A DNA stretch of 64,000 nucleotides from a virus, in the IMG/VR virus record IMGVR_UViG_3300028734_000012, positions 112,333-176,332 of that record. One strand, given 5' to 3'. Under the pieces are notes generated by a model. It did not search any database. It saw only the letters and a list, made by a program, of their open reading frames with translations, and was not told the origin of the DNA. The position numbers were made by a program, and so were the translations under genes. Below are positions 19,290-27,641 of this stretch, piece after piece; position 1 is the stretch's first letter; each line of letters begins with the position of its first letter.

Positions 19290-21526
19290 TGGCAGTAGAT
19301 AATATTGCAAGAGGTTTAGCAAATTCTGCTGTAATTATTGCGCCTACTAATGTATTTACAAGTAATGCATTAAGAGATGATTATTTTACATCTAATCCAT
19401 CTGAAATAAAAGATAAACTATATTGTTTCAGTAATGGTCAATTACAAAGATATACAAATGGCGCATGGGTAGATTCAAGTCCTGCTATTAAAGGTGAGCA
19501 AGGGAACATGGGTATACAAGGTGTAAAAGGTGATACTGGTGCACAAGGACTAACAGGAGCACAAGGTAATACTGGAATTACAGGAGATACTGGTGCGCAA
19601 GGTATACAAGGAATAAGCGGTTTACAAGGGGTTCAAGGTTCTGTTGGAGACCCATTCAAAATTACTAAAACATATACTTCTATTTTAGAAATGGATGCAG
19701 ATTATACTAATTCAGATATAGCTATAGGTAATTTTGTATTAATTTCATCAACAGTTGATGACATAGACAATGCTAAAGTATATGTAAAAGACCTTACTGC
19801 ATACTCTTTTGTAACTGATTTATCTGGTATTTCTGGAATCAAAGGCGAAGATGGGTTACAAGGTATTCAAGGAATTGCTGGTATACAAGGCTCTATTGGA
19901 AACACTGGGTTAACTGGTTCACAAGGTATCCAAGGAGTTAAGGGTGATACTGGTGATACTGGTTTAACAGGCTCACAAGGAGCACAAGGGGCACAAGGTA
20001 TTCAAGGTATTAATGGGGCTACTGGTGAACCGTTTAAAATTACTAAAACATATACTTCTATAGCATTAATGAATGCAGACTATTCTAATGTGAGTGTAGT
20101 TATAGGCAATTTTGTATTAATATCTTCTACCGTTGATGATGTAGATAATTCAAAAATATATGTAAAAAATTCTAATGAATTTGCATTTGTAACGGATTTA
20201 TCTGGTGCAACTGGTATACAAGGTGAAACAGGATTAACAGGCGCACAAGGTATACAAGGAGCACAAGGGATACAAGGTAATCAAGGATTAACAGGGGTTG
20301 AATCTAGTTCAGCTTATACATCTGCCGTATCTTATGGATACACAGGGACTGAAAGCAGTTTCTATACATTATTAGCTAAGACTTCTTATGTTTCAATTCC
20401 TGCAACAGCTACTTATGCTAGTGGAATTGTTACTATAACTACACCAGTAACAACTAATAGATTTACATTCATTGCTCCTAGTGATTTTTTAGTATCTGAT
20501 ACATATAAGCTAAATGGAACAGCTATTGTAGTAAAAGACTTAAAAGGAGTAGCCTTAACTGGTGGATGGGTAACTGGCTCTCCAATAGAGTTAACAGTAT
20601 CTAATTCATCAGCTTTTTTTAAGAAAGGTAGTGGTAAGCCATTAGTAGTTACCACAGGAGAATGGACTGTTAGAACCGCCGTTGAAACAAATAAGTGGTA
20701 TGGTGTATGTTATGGCAACGGGTTATTTGTTTCTGTATCCGTTATTGGAACACATAGGGTCATGACTTCACCAGACGGTATAACATGGACGGGCAGAACT
20801 GCCGCAGAAGCTAATAGTTGGACTGTTGTATGTTATGGGAATGGTTTATTTGTTGCAGTATCAAGAGATGGGACGCACCAAATTATGACTTCACCAAATG
20901 GTATAACATGGACATATAGGACTGCTCCAGAACTAAATTTGTGGTATTCTTTATGTTTTGGCAATGGGTTATTTGTTGCAGTTTCTCAAAATGGCACGAA
21001 TCAAATTATGACTTCACCAGACGGTATAACATGGACAGCTAGGGCTTCTATCGAAGCTAGTTCTTGGCATGGGATATGTTATGGTAATGGGTTATTTGTT
21101 GTGGTTGCTCAAACTGGAACACATCAAGTTATGACATCACCAGATGGTATAACATGGACTGCAAGAAATGCCGCAGAAGCTAATTATTGGATAAGTATAT
21201 GTTATGGGAATGGATTATTTGTCGCAGTTGCACAAACTGGTACGCATCAAATCATGACTTCACCAGATGGTATAAACTGGACAGCTATAACTGCTACTGA
21301 AAATAATACTTGGGGAAGTGTGTGTTATGGTAATGGATTATTCGTTGCAGTTGCACAAAGTGGAACACATAGAGTTATGACTTCACCAGATGGGATAAAC
21401 TGGACAGCTAGAACTGCCGCAGAAAATAATGTATGGGTATCTTTGTGTTATGGTAATGAAATATTCGTTGCAGTTGGCGCTGACGGTACTAACAGAGTTA
21501 TGACTACTAATATCGTTTTAAATTAA
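19289..21526 (+). CDS. Tail fibre: collagen-like stretches and a seven-bladed propeller
   Basis: A 745-residue fibre. The N-terminus begins MAVDNIARGLAN, matching the start of the second fibre (DSVARGLAS). Three collagen-like G-x-Q/T-G-x-x segments (about 68-120, 180-247 and 305-337) are separated by two copies of a ~58-residue module starting P-F-K-I-T-K-T-Y-T-S-I. From about 458 to the end there are seven units with C-Y-G-N-G-L-F-V, G-T-H and M-T-S-P-D-G-I-T-W-T, which should close as a seven-bladed beta-propeller. A trimeric stalk with a propeller tip fits a receptor-binding fibre. A strong terminator follows. Confidence 0.8.
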   Translation: MAVDNIARGLANSAVIIAPTNVFTSNALRDDYFTSNPSEIKDKLYCFSNGQLQRYTNGAWVDSSPAIKGEQGNMGIQGVKGDTGAQGLTGAQGNTGITGDTGAQGIQGISGLQGVQGSVGDPFKITKTYTSILEMDADYTNSDIAIGNFVLISSTVDDIDNAKVYVKDLTAYSFVTDLSGISGIKGEDGLQGIQGIAGIQGSIGNTGLTGSQGIQGVKGDTGDTGLTGSQGAQGAQGIQGINGATGEPFKITKTYTSIALMNADYSNVSVVIGNFVLISSTVDDVDNSKIYVKNSNEFAFVTDLSGATGIQGETGLTGAQGIQGAQGIQGNQGLTGVESSSAYTSAVSYGYTGTESSFYTLLAKTSYVSIPATATYASGIVTITTPVTTNRFTFIAPSDFLVSDTYKLNGTAIVVKDLKGVALTGGWVTGSPIELTVSNSSAFFKKGSGKPLVVTTGEWTVRTAVETNKWYGVCYGNGLFVSVSVIGTHRVMTSPDGITWTGRTAAEANSWTVVCYGNGLFVAVSRDGTHQIMTSPNGITWTYRTAPELNLWYSLCFGNGLFVAVSQNGTNQIMTSPDGITWTARASIEASSWHGICYGNGLFVVVAQTGTHQVMTSPDGITWTARNAAEANYWISICYGNGLFVAVAQTGTHQIMTSPDGINWTAITATENNTWGSVCYGNGLFVAVAQSGTHRVMTSPDGINWTARTAAENNVWVSLCYGNEIFVAVGADGTNRVMTTNIVLN

Positions 21527-21571
21527 AATTTGATAATTTCATATTATAATATGAAACATCACAAAATTATT

Positions 21572-21611
21572 AATACTATAGGATTAAGACAAATTTTCTA
21601 TAGTATTTTTT
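21572..21611 (+). terminator. Rho-independent terminator
   Basis: AATACTATAG (21572-21581) pairs perfectly with CTATAGTATT (21598-21607), followed by a run of six T (21606-21611). It ends the first fibre transcript. A second palindrome (TTTCATATTATAATATGAAA) lies just upstream. The remaining bases to 21692 are AT-rich, and I see no clear promoter there. Confidence 0.85.
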
Positions 21612-21692
21612 ATTCGCAATATATACAAAAATAAAATATTTTTATGTACACATATAAACAATAAATTATAAGGGGAAAGGTGAAAAACATAT

Positions 21693-22034
21693 ATGTCTAG
21701 CAATGTTTTAGAAAATTTTATATTTCATGAAGATAATAGTGATATAGGAGATGGCAATATTCTCACAATAACAAACAATATGTCAACTGTTAATTTTGAG
21801 GTTATCTCTTCTGATGATAATGATTTTGAAGCAATGGTATACGCTCAACTTGTTGATTCAGACAGATGGTATAATTATCCATGTTTTAAGTTACCTACAT
21901 ATGAATTAATAGATAATTCATTTAGTGAAAGTGGCTATATTTATACCGTTGATGTTAGTGCAATTTCTAAAATTTTTATTAGATTACTTAGCAATACTGG
22001 ACTAATTTCAATTTATGGAAAAGTGGTGAGTTAA
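21693..22034 (+). CDS. Small fibre-partner protein, copy 2
   Basis: A 113-residue paralogue of the protein at 18960. It has N-F-I-F-H-E-D near the start, N-N-M-S-T-V-N-F-E, and ends I-S-I-Y-G-K-V-V-S. The ribosome site is aagggga. Its stop overlaps the next start (TAATG), exactly as in the first pair. The two cassettes (small protein plus fibre) have evidently been duplicated. The role is probably fibre attachment or folding. Confidence 0.6.
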   Translation: MSSNVLENFIFHEDNSDIGDGNILTITNNMSTVNFEVISSDDNDFEAMVYAQLVDSDRWYNYPCFKLPTYELIDNSFSESGYIYTVDVSAISKIFIRLLSNTGLISIYGKVVS

Positions 22035-23812
22035 TGGACAGTGTAGCGAGAGGATTGGCTTCAAGAGTAAATAATACTGGTAGGCTAAAAGGCTCTTATA
22101 AAGGGTATCTTAGCACAGCAGAAGGTGTTGACACAACTGCAAGCGGTAACAATAGCCATTCAGAAGGATATTGTACTATTGCTTCTGGCGAAGGTAGTCA
22201 TGCAGAAGGAGACCAAACAACTGCTTCTGGTACTTGTTCTCATTCAGAAGGTAGAGATATAACTGCTTCTGGTCATTTTAGCCATGCAGAAGGTAATGAA
22301 ACAATTGCTTCTGGTACTTGTTCTCATGCAGAAGGATTATCCACGATTTCAAACGGGTATGATAGTCATACAGAGGGATATGGTTCATCCGCTTCTGGTA
22401 GTAGTTCCCACGCAGAAGGTGAGCATACATTAGCTTATGGTGATGATAGCCATGCAGAAGGATTAAATACAACTGCAAGCAGTAATTATTCTCATGCAGA
22501 AGGTCAATATACATTAAGTGCAAATGGAGTTATGTATAACATAACTGCTTATAACAATACCAATAAAACAATCACACTTAATAATGTAACAGGATTAAGT
22601 GTTGGTGATAAGTTACAAATTAAAATCGTACTTGATATGTCATTATCTAATATTAGTATTACAAAGATTACTGGTTTGGTTGTTACTTTAAATACAACAT
22701 TAGTGATTAGTTCTAATTGGTTGTATGCTGTTAAATTATCTTCTACGATGGGGGCAGTCCATTCAGAAGGATACAGTTCATTAGCTTGTGGGCTATACTC
22801 ACATGCAGAAGGTGGAACTACATTATCAACTGGCGAAGGTAGTCATGCAGAGGGTGAAACTACAATTGCAAGTGGACGTTGTTCTCATACAGAGGGTGGT
22901 GCGACTAAAGCAAGTAATACTTGCTCCCACGCAGAAGGAAGTTCTACAACATCAAGCGGTTTATATTCTCATTCAGAGGGACAAAATACAGTAGCAAGTG
23001 GGTCTTGTTCACATGCAGAAAACGGTGGTGCAACTGCAAGCGGTCTTTGTTCTCACGCAGAGGGTTCTCTTACAAAAGCAAATGGAGATTATTCACATGC
23101 AGAAGGTGGCGCAACAACATCTGATGCATTTTTTTCTCACACACAAGGAACGTATAATAAAGTATTAACTGGAACTCCAACGGCTTATTCCGCAACGGCA
23201 GATGCTTTTGTAATTGGAAATGGAACTAGTGCTAGTGCTTTATCTAATGCTTTTAGAGTAACTTTTAATGGTAAGACTTATGGTCTATCTGCTTTTAATA
23301 CAACTGGCGCTGATTATGCTGAATTATTTGAGTGGGAAGATGGTAATCCAGATAATGAAGATAGAGTTGGATATTTTGTAACACTTAATGGTGAAAAAAT
23401 AAAAAAAGCTACATCTTTAAGTGATTATATTATAGGGGTAATATCAACTAATCCATCTATAATTGGAGATAATTATGCAGATGATTGGAACGGTAAATAT
23501 GTTACTGATAAATGGGGAAGAATACAATATCAAAATGTACTTGTTCCTGCAACTGATACACAACCAGAACGTTTAGATTATGTCCCAGTACTTAATTCGT
23601 CATGGGATTCTTCACAACCTTATACTTCAAGAGAAGACCGTAAAGAATGGGGAATTGTAGGTATGATGGGTAAGTTACTCGTCATAGATGATGGGACTTG
23701 TGAAGTAAATGGATATTGTAAACCAGTGAATGGAATAGCTACAAAATCTGATAGTGGATATAGAGTAATCAAAAGAATAGATGATACGTGCGTTAAAATT
23801 ATAATAATTTAG
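22034..23812 (+). CDS. Tail fibre with S-H-A-E-G repeats and autoproteolytic G2 chaperone domain
   Basis: A 592-residue fibre. After a short anchor (DSVARGLAS) come about 18 copies of a 14-residue unit (A-S-G-x-x-S-H-A-E-G), the YadA-head/Hep_Hag left-handed roll typical of trimeric adhesins. A ~90-residue non-repeat block interrupts the roll at about 155-245. The last 180 residues, from GADYAELFEWEDGNP onward with NPSIIGDNY and KWGRI, match the peptidase G2 intramolecular chaperone of phage GA-1 neck appendages. That domain trimerises, folds the fibre and cuts itself off. So the mature fibre is probably shorter. Confidence 0.85.
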   Translation: MDSVARGLASRVNNTGRLKGSYKGYLSTAEGVDTTASGNNSHSEGYCTIASGEGSHAEGDQTTASGTCSHSEGRDITASGHFSHAEGNETIASGTCSHAEGLSTISNGYDSHTEGYGSSASGSSSHAEGEHTLAYGDDSHAEGLNTTASSNYSHAEGQYTLSANGVMYNITAYNNTNKTITLNNVTGLSVGDKLQIKIVLDMSLSNISITKITGLVVTLNTTLVISSNWLYAVKLSSTMGAVHSEGYSSLACGLYSHAEGGTTLSTGEGSHAEGETTIASGRCSHTEGGATKASNTCSHAEGSSTTSSGLYSHSEGQNTVASGSCSHAENGGATASGLCSHAEGSLTKANGDYSHAEGGATTSDAFFSHTQGTYNKVLTGTPTAYSATADAFVIGNGTSASALSNAFRVTFNGKTYGLSAFNTTGADYAELFEWEDGNPDNEDRVGYFVTLNGEKIKKATSLSDYIIGVISTNPSIIGDNYADDWNGKYVTDKWGRIQYQNVLVPATDTQPERLDYVPVLNSSWDSSQPYTSREDRKEWGIVGMMGKLLVIDDGTCEVNGYCKPVNGIATKSDSGYRVIKRIDDTCVKIIII

Positions 23813-23813
23813 C

Positions 23814-23853
23814 AAAATGGGATATAACATTTTATTGTTATATCCCATTTTTT
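23814..23853. terminator. Bidirectional terminator between convergent genes
   Basis: A perfect 15-base stem (23814-23828 with 23837-23851, containing ATGGGATATAAC) with an 8-base loop lies between the last late gene and a minus-strand gene. A-runs and T-runs on the two sides let it act in both directions. Confidence 0.9.
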
Positions 23854-23861
23854 ATGCGTTT

Positions 23862-24152
23862 TTATTTCTGTTTTAATAATCTTTTAGCTATTCTATAAAC
23901 CCATTCTTTATGATAGTCTAAATTAAACCCAGTTGAGTAATCCCAATCTTTAAATTCTTTATAGAACTCGGTATTTTCGCTTATGTCTGGATAAAGTTTT
24001 TGCAGATTAAAAAGTTCTTCACTCCATTGGGAATAAACTGCATCGTCTATAACATTTTTATCCAATTGATAATAGATGTATGAATGTACCAATATTTGTC
24101 TACGTCTTCTCTTAATTAATTCTGTAATTTTATTAATTTCAATTTCAGTCAT
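23862..24152 (-). CDS. DNA ligase LigA-related small protein
   Basis: A 96-residue protein. I place the start at 24152, where a GGTGG precedes ATG; a longer in-frame start runs through the intergenic region. It reads like the adenylation subdomain Ia of NAD-dependent DNA ligase: I-x-x-L-I-K, R-x-x-I-L-V-H-S-Y-I-Y-Y, then D-A-V-Y-S-Q-W-x-x-E-L and L-Q-K-L-Y-P. Stand-alone copies of this domain occur in Firmicutes phages. In full ligases Ia contacts the NMN half of NAD. It has no nucleotidyltransferase core here. It could be a regulator or NAD-binding partner. Confidence 0.6.
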   Translation of the reverse strand: MTEIEINKITELIKRRRRQILVHSYIYYQLDKNVIDDAVYSQWSEELFNLQKLYPDISENTEFYKEFKDWDYSTGFNLDYHKEWVYRIAKRLLKQK

Positions 24153-24258
24153 TATTTTACCACCTAAAATTATTTTTAGTATTTTGTATATTCTATTTTT
24201 AAAAGCATATAATATTATCAGTAACCCATATAAATTAAATAAATAGGAGATTGACAAC

Positions 24259-24495
24259 ATGGCTAGAGGAAGAAAACCATTACCTAAAGATTACGAAAAA
24301 CTCATTGCGGAAATCAATGATAAAATTGCCCGTTACACAAAGAGGATTGAAGAATTTGAAACAGAAAAAGAAGAGTTAATGCAAGGTAGGAAACAGAAAG
24401 AACTAGAGACTTTGTATAATACGATGTTATCCACTGGCAAAACAGTTGAAGAAATCGTAACTTTAGTACATGATAGTTCTAAGAAATCCAAATAA
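24259..24495 (+). CDS. AT-hook-like, coiled-coil small protein
   Basis: A 78-residue protein with ribosome site aggag at 24246-24250. The N-terminus A-R-G-R-K-P-L-P resembles an AT-hook, followed by a highly charged coiled coil (residues 15-50) and a short T-V-E-E-I-V helix. This layout suggests a small DNA-binding oligomer, perhaps a regulator at the late/early junction. It is divergent from the LigA-related gene and closed by its own terminator. It precedes a MazF-like gene, but the two do not share a transcript. Confidence 0.5.
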   Translation: MARGRKPLPKDYEKLIAEINDKIARYTKRIEEFETEKEELMQGRKQKELETLYNTMLSTGKTVEEIVTLVHDSSKKSK

Positions 24496-24504
24496 TCTAA
24501 CTTT

Positions 24505-24547
24505 AAAATACTATAAAGTCTTTTATTGGCTTTGTAGTATTTTTTTA
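24505..24547 (+). terminator. Rho-independent terminator after the AT-hook-like gene
   Basis: AATACTATAAAGTC pairs with GGCTTTGTAGTATT around a short TTTTATT loop and runs into a T-tract at 24540-24546. It separates this gene from the MazF-like gene. Confidence 0.85.
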
Positions 24548-24551
24548 GCCA

Positions 24552-24580
24552 TTGACTATTATCCATGATTGTGATATGAT
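24552..24580 (+). promoter_or_regulatory. Sigma-70-type promoter of the MazF-like gene
   Basis: TTGACT (24552-24557), a spacer of exactly 17 bases, then TATGAT (24575-24580). It lies directly downstream of a terminator and about 40 bases before the MazF-like start, so the gene has its own host-type promoter. Confidence 0.8.
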
Positions 24581-24619
24581 ATATACATAAATCTATATAT
24601 AAAAAAGGAGAAATGATTA

Positions 24620-25273
24620 ATGTCTACCATCGGCAATAGTACAAACATAAGTGAAGCCTTAGTAGAAGAAGAGTATGATAATAGAGAATTTAAAAGAGGG
24701 GAAATTTACTTCGTTAATTTAGAAGATATGGGTTATGGCTCACGATACATTCAAATGAAAACCCGTCCTGCTCTAATAATTCAGAATGATGTCGGCAATA
24801 GTCACAGTCAAACAATGATTATCGCATTACTTACAACTTCCGATAAGAAACCTTATCCATTTCAATATCACTTCCCTCTTAATGGGAGAATATCGGTTAT
24901 TATGTTCGAACAAATTATGACTGTTGATAAGTTTCGTATGCTGAATAGATGTGGAGCATTAACTCATGAACAAATGATAGATGCCGAACAAAAACTTATG
25001 TATTCGTTACAACTTAATAGAATGTCACTTGAAAATATTATTGACTTTGATATTATGAGTGTAAATTCCAAAACAACTAATTTTGGAAATGTTACTTACT
25101 TCGAAATCGTGATACATTTTCTAAATAATCAAGATAGAATAATCAATATATCGTTAGATAAATTGCAAGAATACAACAAGGTAGTTACTAAAAGTATAAA
25201 ATTTATTAAACTAAAGAAACTGCTAGATTGTTGCAAAGGGTTGAATTGGTTAGTTAACAACAACGAAATTTAA
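24620..25273 (+). CDS. PemK/MazF-family protein with long C-terminal extension
   Basis: A 217-residue protein with ribosome site aaaggag. Residues 24-120 are a MazF fold: R-G-E-I-Y-F-V-N-L, then K-T-R-P-A-L-I-I-Q-N-D-V-G-N, then A-L-L-T-T-S, and L-N-R-C-G. Arg49 and Thr72 match the catalytic Arg and Thr of MazF endoribonucleases, so it may cut RNA. The last ~90 residues are not part of MazF. No partner antitoxin overlaps it; the small AT-hook-like gene upstream is on another transcript. It could be a toxin used against the host, an addiction module part, or an RNA processing enzyme. Confidence 0.75.
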   Translation: MSTIGNSTNISEALVEEEYDNREFKRGEIYFVNLEDMGYGSRYIQMKTRPALIIQNDVGNSHSQTMIIALLTTSDKKPYPFQYHFPLNGRISVIMFEQIMTVDKFRMLNRCGALTHEQMIDAEQKLMYSLQLNRMSLENIIDFDIMSVNSKTTNFGNVTYFEIVIHFLNNQDRIINISLDKLQEYNKVVTKSIKFIKLKKLLDCCKGLNWLVNNNEI

Positions 25274-25277
25274 TAAT

Positions 25278-25568
25278 TTATTTTTTAGAAACATTAGTAG
25301 AAATATTACTAATGTTTTTTACTAGTTTCTGTTCATTATCAATTAGAATTGACATTGCTTGTGCTTTAGTGAAACCGACTTCAACTAGAGCATCATATTC
25401 ATTTTTCTTTGCTAATGCGCCAATATGGAATAACTCTTTATTATTTGCATAATCAGAATATACAGTCATCAATTCTTTGAGGGCAGTATAAACAATTGGC
25501 TTATATGCTTCGACTAATCCGCTAATAGCTGTAGGGTCTTTTAATAGTTCTTTAAATAATTCATCCAT
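25278..25568 (-). CDS. Hypothetical helical protein
   Basis: A 96-residue acidic helical protein. The start at 25568 is chosen because AAAGGAG precedes ATG at the proper distance. It has D-E-L-F-K-E-L-L at the start and V-E-V-G-F-T-K-A-Q-A-M-S-I-L later, a pattern seen in small Firmicutes phage proteins of unknown role. It is the last gene of the minus-strand early block, and its 3' end doubles as a terminator for the opposite gene. Confidence 0.55.
   Translation of the reverse strand: MDELFKELLKDPTAISGLVEAYKPIVYTALKELMTVYSDYANNKELFHIGALAKKNEYDALVEVGFTKAQAMSILIDNEQKLVKNISNISTNVSKK
25289..25320 (+). terminator. Terminator of the MazF-like gene, inside the convergent gene
   Basis: AAACATTAGTA (25289-25299) pairs with TACTAATGTTT (25307-25317) and continues into a T-run. 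It sits within the 3' end of the minus-strand coding sequence at 25278. Confidence 0.8.
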
Positions 25569-25599
25569 AAGTAATCTCCTTTTGATGTAAGTCATCACC

Positions 25600-25911
25600 T
25601 TATTTATTGATATTAGATTTAAGAAATTCTTCTCTAAGTTCAGTCTCGTTTAGATTATATTTTTTAATAATATAATCTAAAAGTTCAGTTTCATCTATAG
25701 TTATTCCAGAACAAAATGGACAATATTCCTTCTTTAATCCAATCTCATCCATCATATATGATGGGAAGTATCCTTCATAATCATTATCTTTTTCATTATC
25801 ATGTACAACACATTCATCACATATATCTCTTCCGCAAGAATTACAGTGAGCAACAGCTTCTTCATATCTTGATTCACCACAAGAATCACAGCTATAATAA
25901 TCTACACTCAT
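25600..25911 (-). CDS. Zinc-finger-like Cys-rich protein
   Basis: A 103-residue protein starting on an ATGA overlap with the gene before it. It holds three C-x-x-C pairs (C-D-S-C, C-N-S-C with C-D-E-C, and C-P-F-C), enough for two zinc sites of a RING/B-box-like or ribbon type. The C-terminal 45 residues are helical and acidic. A role in nucleic-acid or protein binding is possible, but no family is recognised. Confidence 0.55.
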   Translation of the reverse strand: MSVDYYSCDSCGESRYEEAVAHCNSCGRDICDECVVHDNEKDNDYEGYFPSYMMDEIGLKKEYCPFCSGITIDETELLDYIIKKYNLNETELREEFLKSNINK

Positions 25912-26489
25912 TTTACCGTTACCCATTCTTTTACGATGACTTTATGTTCTGGAATAATTTTTTCGTATTCATTCTTTTTAACTTCATAAGGCTGAGAATA
26001 ATATTCATTTTCTTGACATTCTGTAAGTCCACATTCCCATTCAACGCAAAAATACTTATCTAAAAGTTGAATATATGATGTTACAGAACGAGACCAACGT
26101 CTATCATCCCCCTCTTCTCTTTCAACCTCATAATCAACTAAATTACTAATTTCTCTTTCTGTGAGTTTTTCTTTATTGGTAATTTTTTTAATCATAATTT
26201 CTTCAAAGTGGGTATCATAATATTCTTCTTCTTGTTCTTTAGCTAATTTAGCTTTGGCTTTTTCTGCTTCTTCTTTTGCTTTAAGTTCTGCGCTTTCGAT
26301 ATCTTTTTGTTTTTGAGTAGGTAACTGTGCTATAATATAAGTGTTCATATCTCGCCATGTTTTAAATGAATCATTTAATGATTTAATTTTCCAATTAGTC
26401 TCAATCAATTCATTCCAATAATTATCCATATCTTCTTCTGTAAGATTCATGGATTTTAATAGCGCTTTGATTTCTGTTTTAGTAGCCAT
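25908..26489 (-). CDS. Hypothetical protein with central coiled coil
   Basis: A 193-residue protein with ribosome site aaggag. The centre (residues 60-95) is a run of K, E and A typical of a coiled coil; the C-terminal 90 residues mix acidic and aromatic residues with two Cys. Its stop overlaps the zinc-finger gene. I recognise no family. Confidence 0.5.
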   Translation of the reverse strand: MATKTEIKALLKSMNLTEEDMDNYWNELIETNWKIKSLNDSFKTWRDMNTYIIAQLPTQKQKDIESAELKAKEEAEKAKAKLAKEQEEEYYDTHFEEIMIKKITNKEKLTEREISNLVDYEVEREEGDDRRWSRSVTSYIQLLDKYFCVEWECGLTECQENEYYSQPYEVKKNEYEKIIPEHKVIVKEWVTVK

Positions 26490-26499
26490 TTATTTCTCC

Positions 26500-27345
26500 T
26501 TATTTCTTTTTAAAAAGATTAATGAACCAATTAGCAATTTTTAGAATAAAGTTCATAAAGCCATTCGTGACTGGCACAATAATATCTTCCTTTGGCTCAC
26601 CAGTAGAACCCCATGCTTCATCAATTGGGTAAGTATAAGGTAATATAGCTTGGTCTTTTACACCCCAGTTAAGACCCCAACTATTAGAAATTAACCAACC
26701 AGTTTCATTCCATCCGTAAATTGTTAATGCGTGATTCCCTGCTAAATCAGAACCTTTTTCAATAACCGCTTGTACAGAACCATCTGCATTTATTATCACA
26801 CTAAATCCATTGTCATTATACCACGGGACACCGATGCCTACATACCCATAGTTCATGATTGCCGATTTAATTTCATCTGGTGTAGTAACTTGGAAATATG
26901 TAAGAATTTTATTAGAAGAAGCTAAAGCATTTAACTTATCCACTCCAACTTCTTGTAATTTATCGGTAAGTTCTGGAACTTCAAGATTATAATCAAAGTC
27001 TTCATTGAAAACATCCCCAACAGTTTGTAGCGTTTTAAACATATCTCTTAGATACATTCCTTGCATAGTAAGGTCTGGTCTATTAGCATATAAAAACCCA
27101 ACTGAAAATCTCTTAAACACACCGTTTCTAATCAAATACAGTTTTTCTCTTACATATCCACCCATATGAGGAACACATGAATTTATATTACTTTGGTCTT
27201 TATCCTCGTTCGGTTGCCCAATCGTATATGTTTTAGGAAATACTACGGTTTTTGCAACGCTTAGTTTATAATCTCTTGTATCTACCTTTGGTTTTAAAGC
27301 ACCTAACTCACCAGTAAACATTTGAGGTTTATTTACATTATCCAT
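26500..27345 (-). CDS. Papain-like (C1A) cysteine protease
   Basis: A 281-residue protein with the order of a C1 peptidase. QSNINSCVPHMGGYV has the Q before the nucleophile Cys57, GNHALTIYGWNETGW carries His205, and NSWGLNWG carries Asn221. No secretion signal is visible. The last 20 residues (F-I-L-K-I-A-N-W-F-I-N-L-F-K-K-K) form an amphipathic helix that could bind membranes. It starts 15 bases after the small gene at 27360. It could cut a host or phage protein in the cell; the substrate is unknown. Confidence 0.85.
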   Translation of the reverse strand: MDNVNKPQMFTGELGALKPKVDTRDYKLSVAKTVVFPKTYTIGQPNEDKDQSNINSCVPHMGGYVREKLYLIRNGVFKRFSVGFLYANRPDLTMQGMYLRDMFKTLQTVGDVFNEDFDYNLEVPELTDKLQEVGVDKLNALASSNKILTYFQVTTPDEIKSAIMNYGYVGIGVPWYNDNGFSVIINADGSVQAVIEKGSDLAGNHALTIYGWNETGWLISNSWGLNWGVKDQAILPYTYPIDEAWGSTGEPKEDIIVPVTNGFMNFILKIANWFINLFKKK

Positions 27346-27359
27346 ATTTTATCTCCTTT

Positions 27360-27641
27360 TTATATTTCATTTCTCATTCTTATACCTAATATACTTCTCA
27401 TGACTGATTCTTTAACCATTTTATAATGAGTATAATCTGGAAAAATATTTTCTGATTCTTTTTCTCTTATTGCTTGTAAAGCCCTTGCTACATCAACCAT
27501 TACTTCATTTACTGGTCTATAACTTTCTTCTGGATGCATCATAATATCTACACCAATATTTTGTAATTCTCTAGCAACATTATCAATATTTTTCTGTCTA
27601 TAATCTTCTTTGCTAATATCGTCATAATTCAAATTATTCAC
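27360..27641 (-). CDS. Hypothetical protein before the protease
   Basis: A 93-residue mostly helical protein with ribosome site gagggggtg. It follows directly after the structured intergenic region and shares a transcript with the protease. The pattern V-A-R-E-L-Q-N-I-G, then V-A-R-A-L-Q-A-I-R, looks like an internal helical repeat. No family is recognised. Confidence 0.5.
   Translation of the reverse strand: MNNLNYDDISKEDYRQKNIDNVARELQNIGVDIMMHPEESYRPVNEVMVDVARALQAIREKESENIFPDYTHYKMVKESVMRSILGIRMRNEI

Noticed and set aside
22100-23150. CRISPR-like repeats
   Set aside because: The repeated units are codons of A-S-G-x-x-S-H-A-E-G fibre repeats in one frame, with varied third bases and no spacers.
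24153-24258. Divergent promoter for the AT-hook-like gene (TATAAT near 24207)
   Set aside because: A -10 like box is present, but I see no acceptable -35 at 16-18 bases, so it is not listed.
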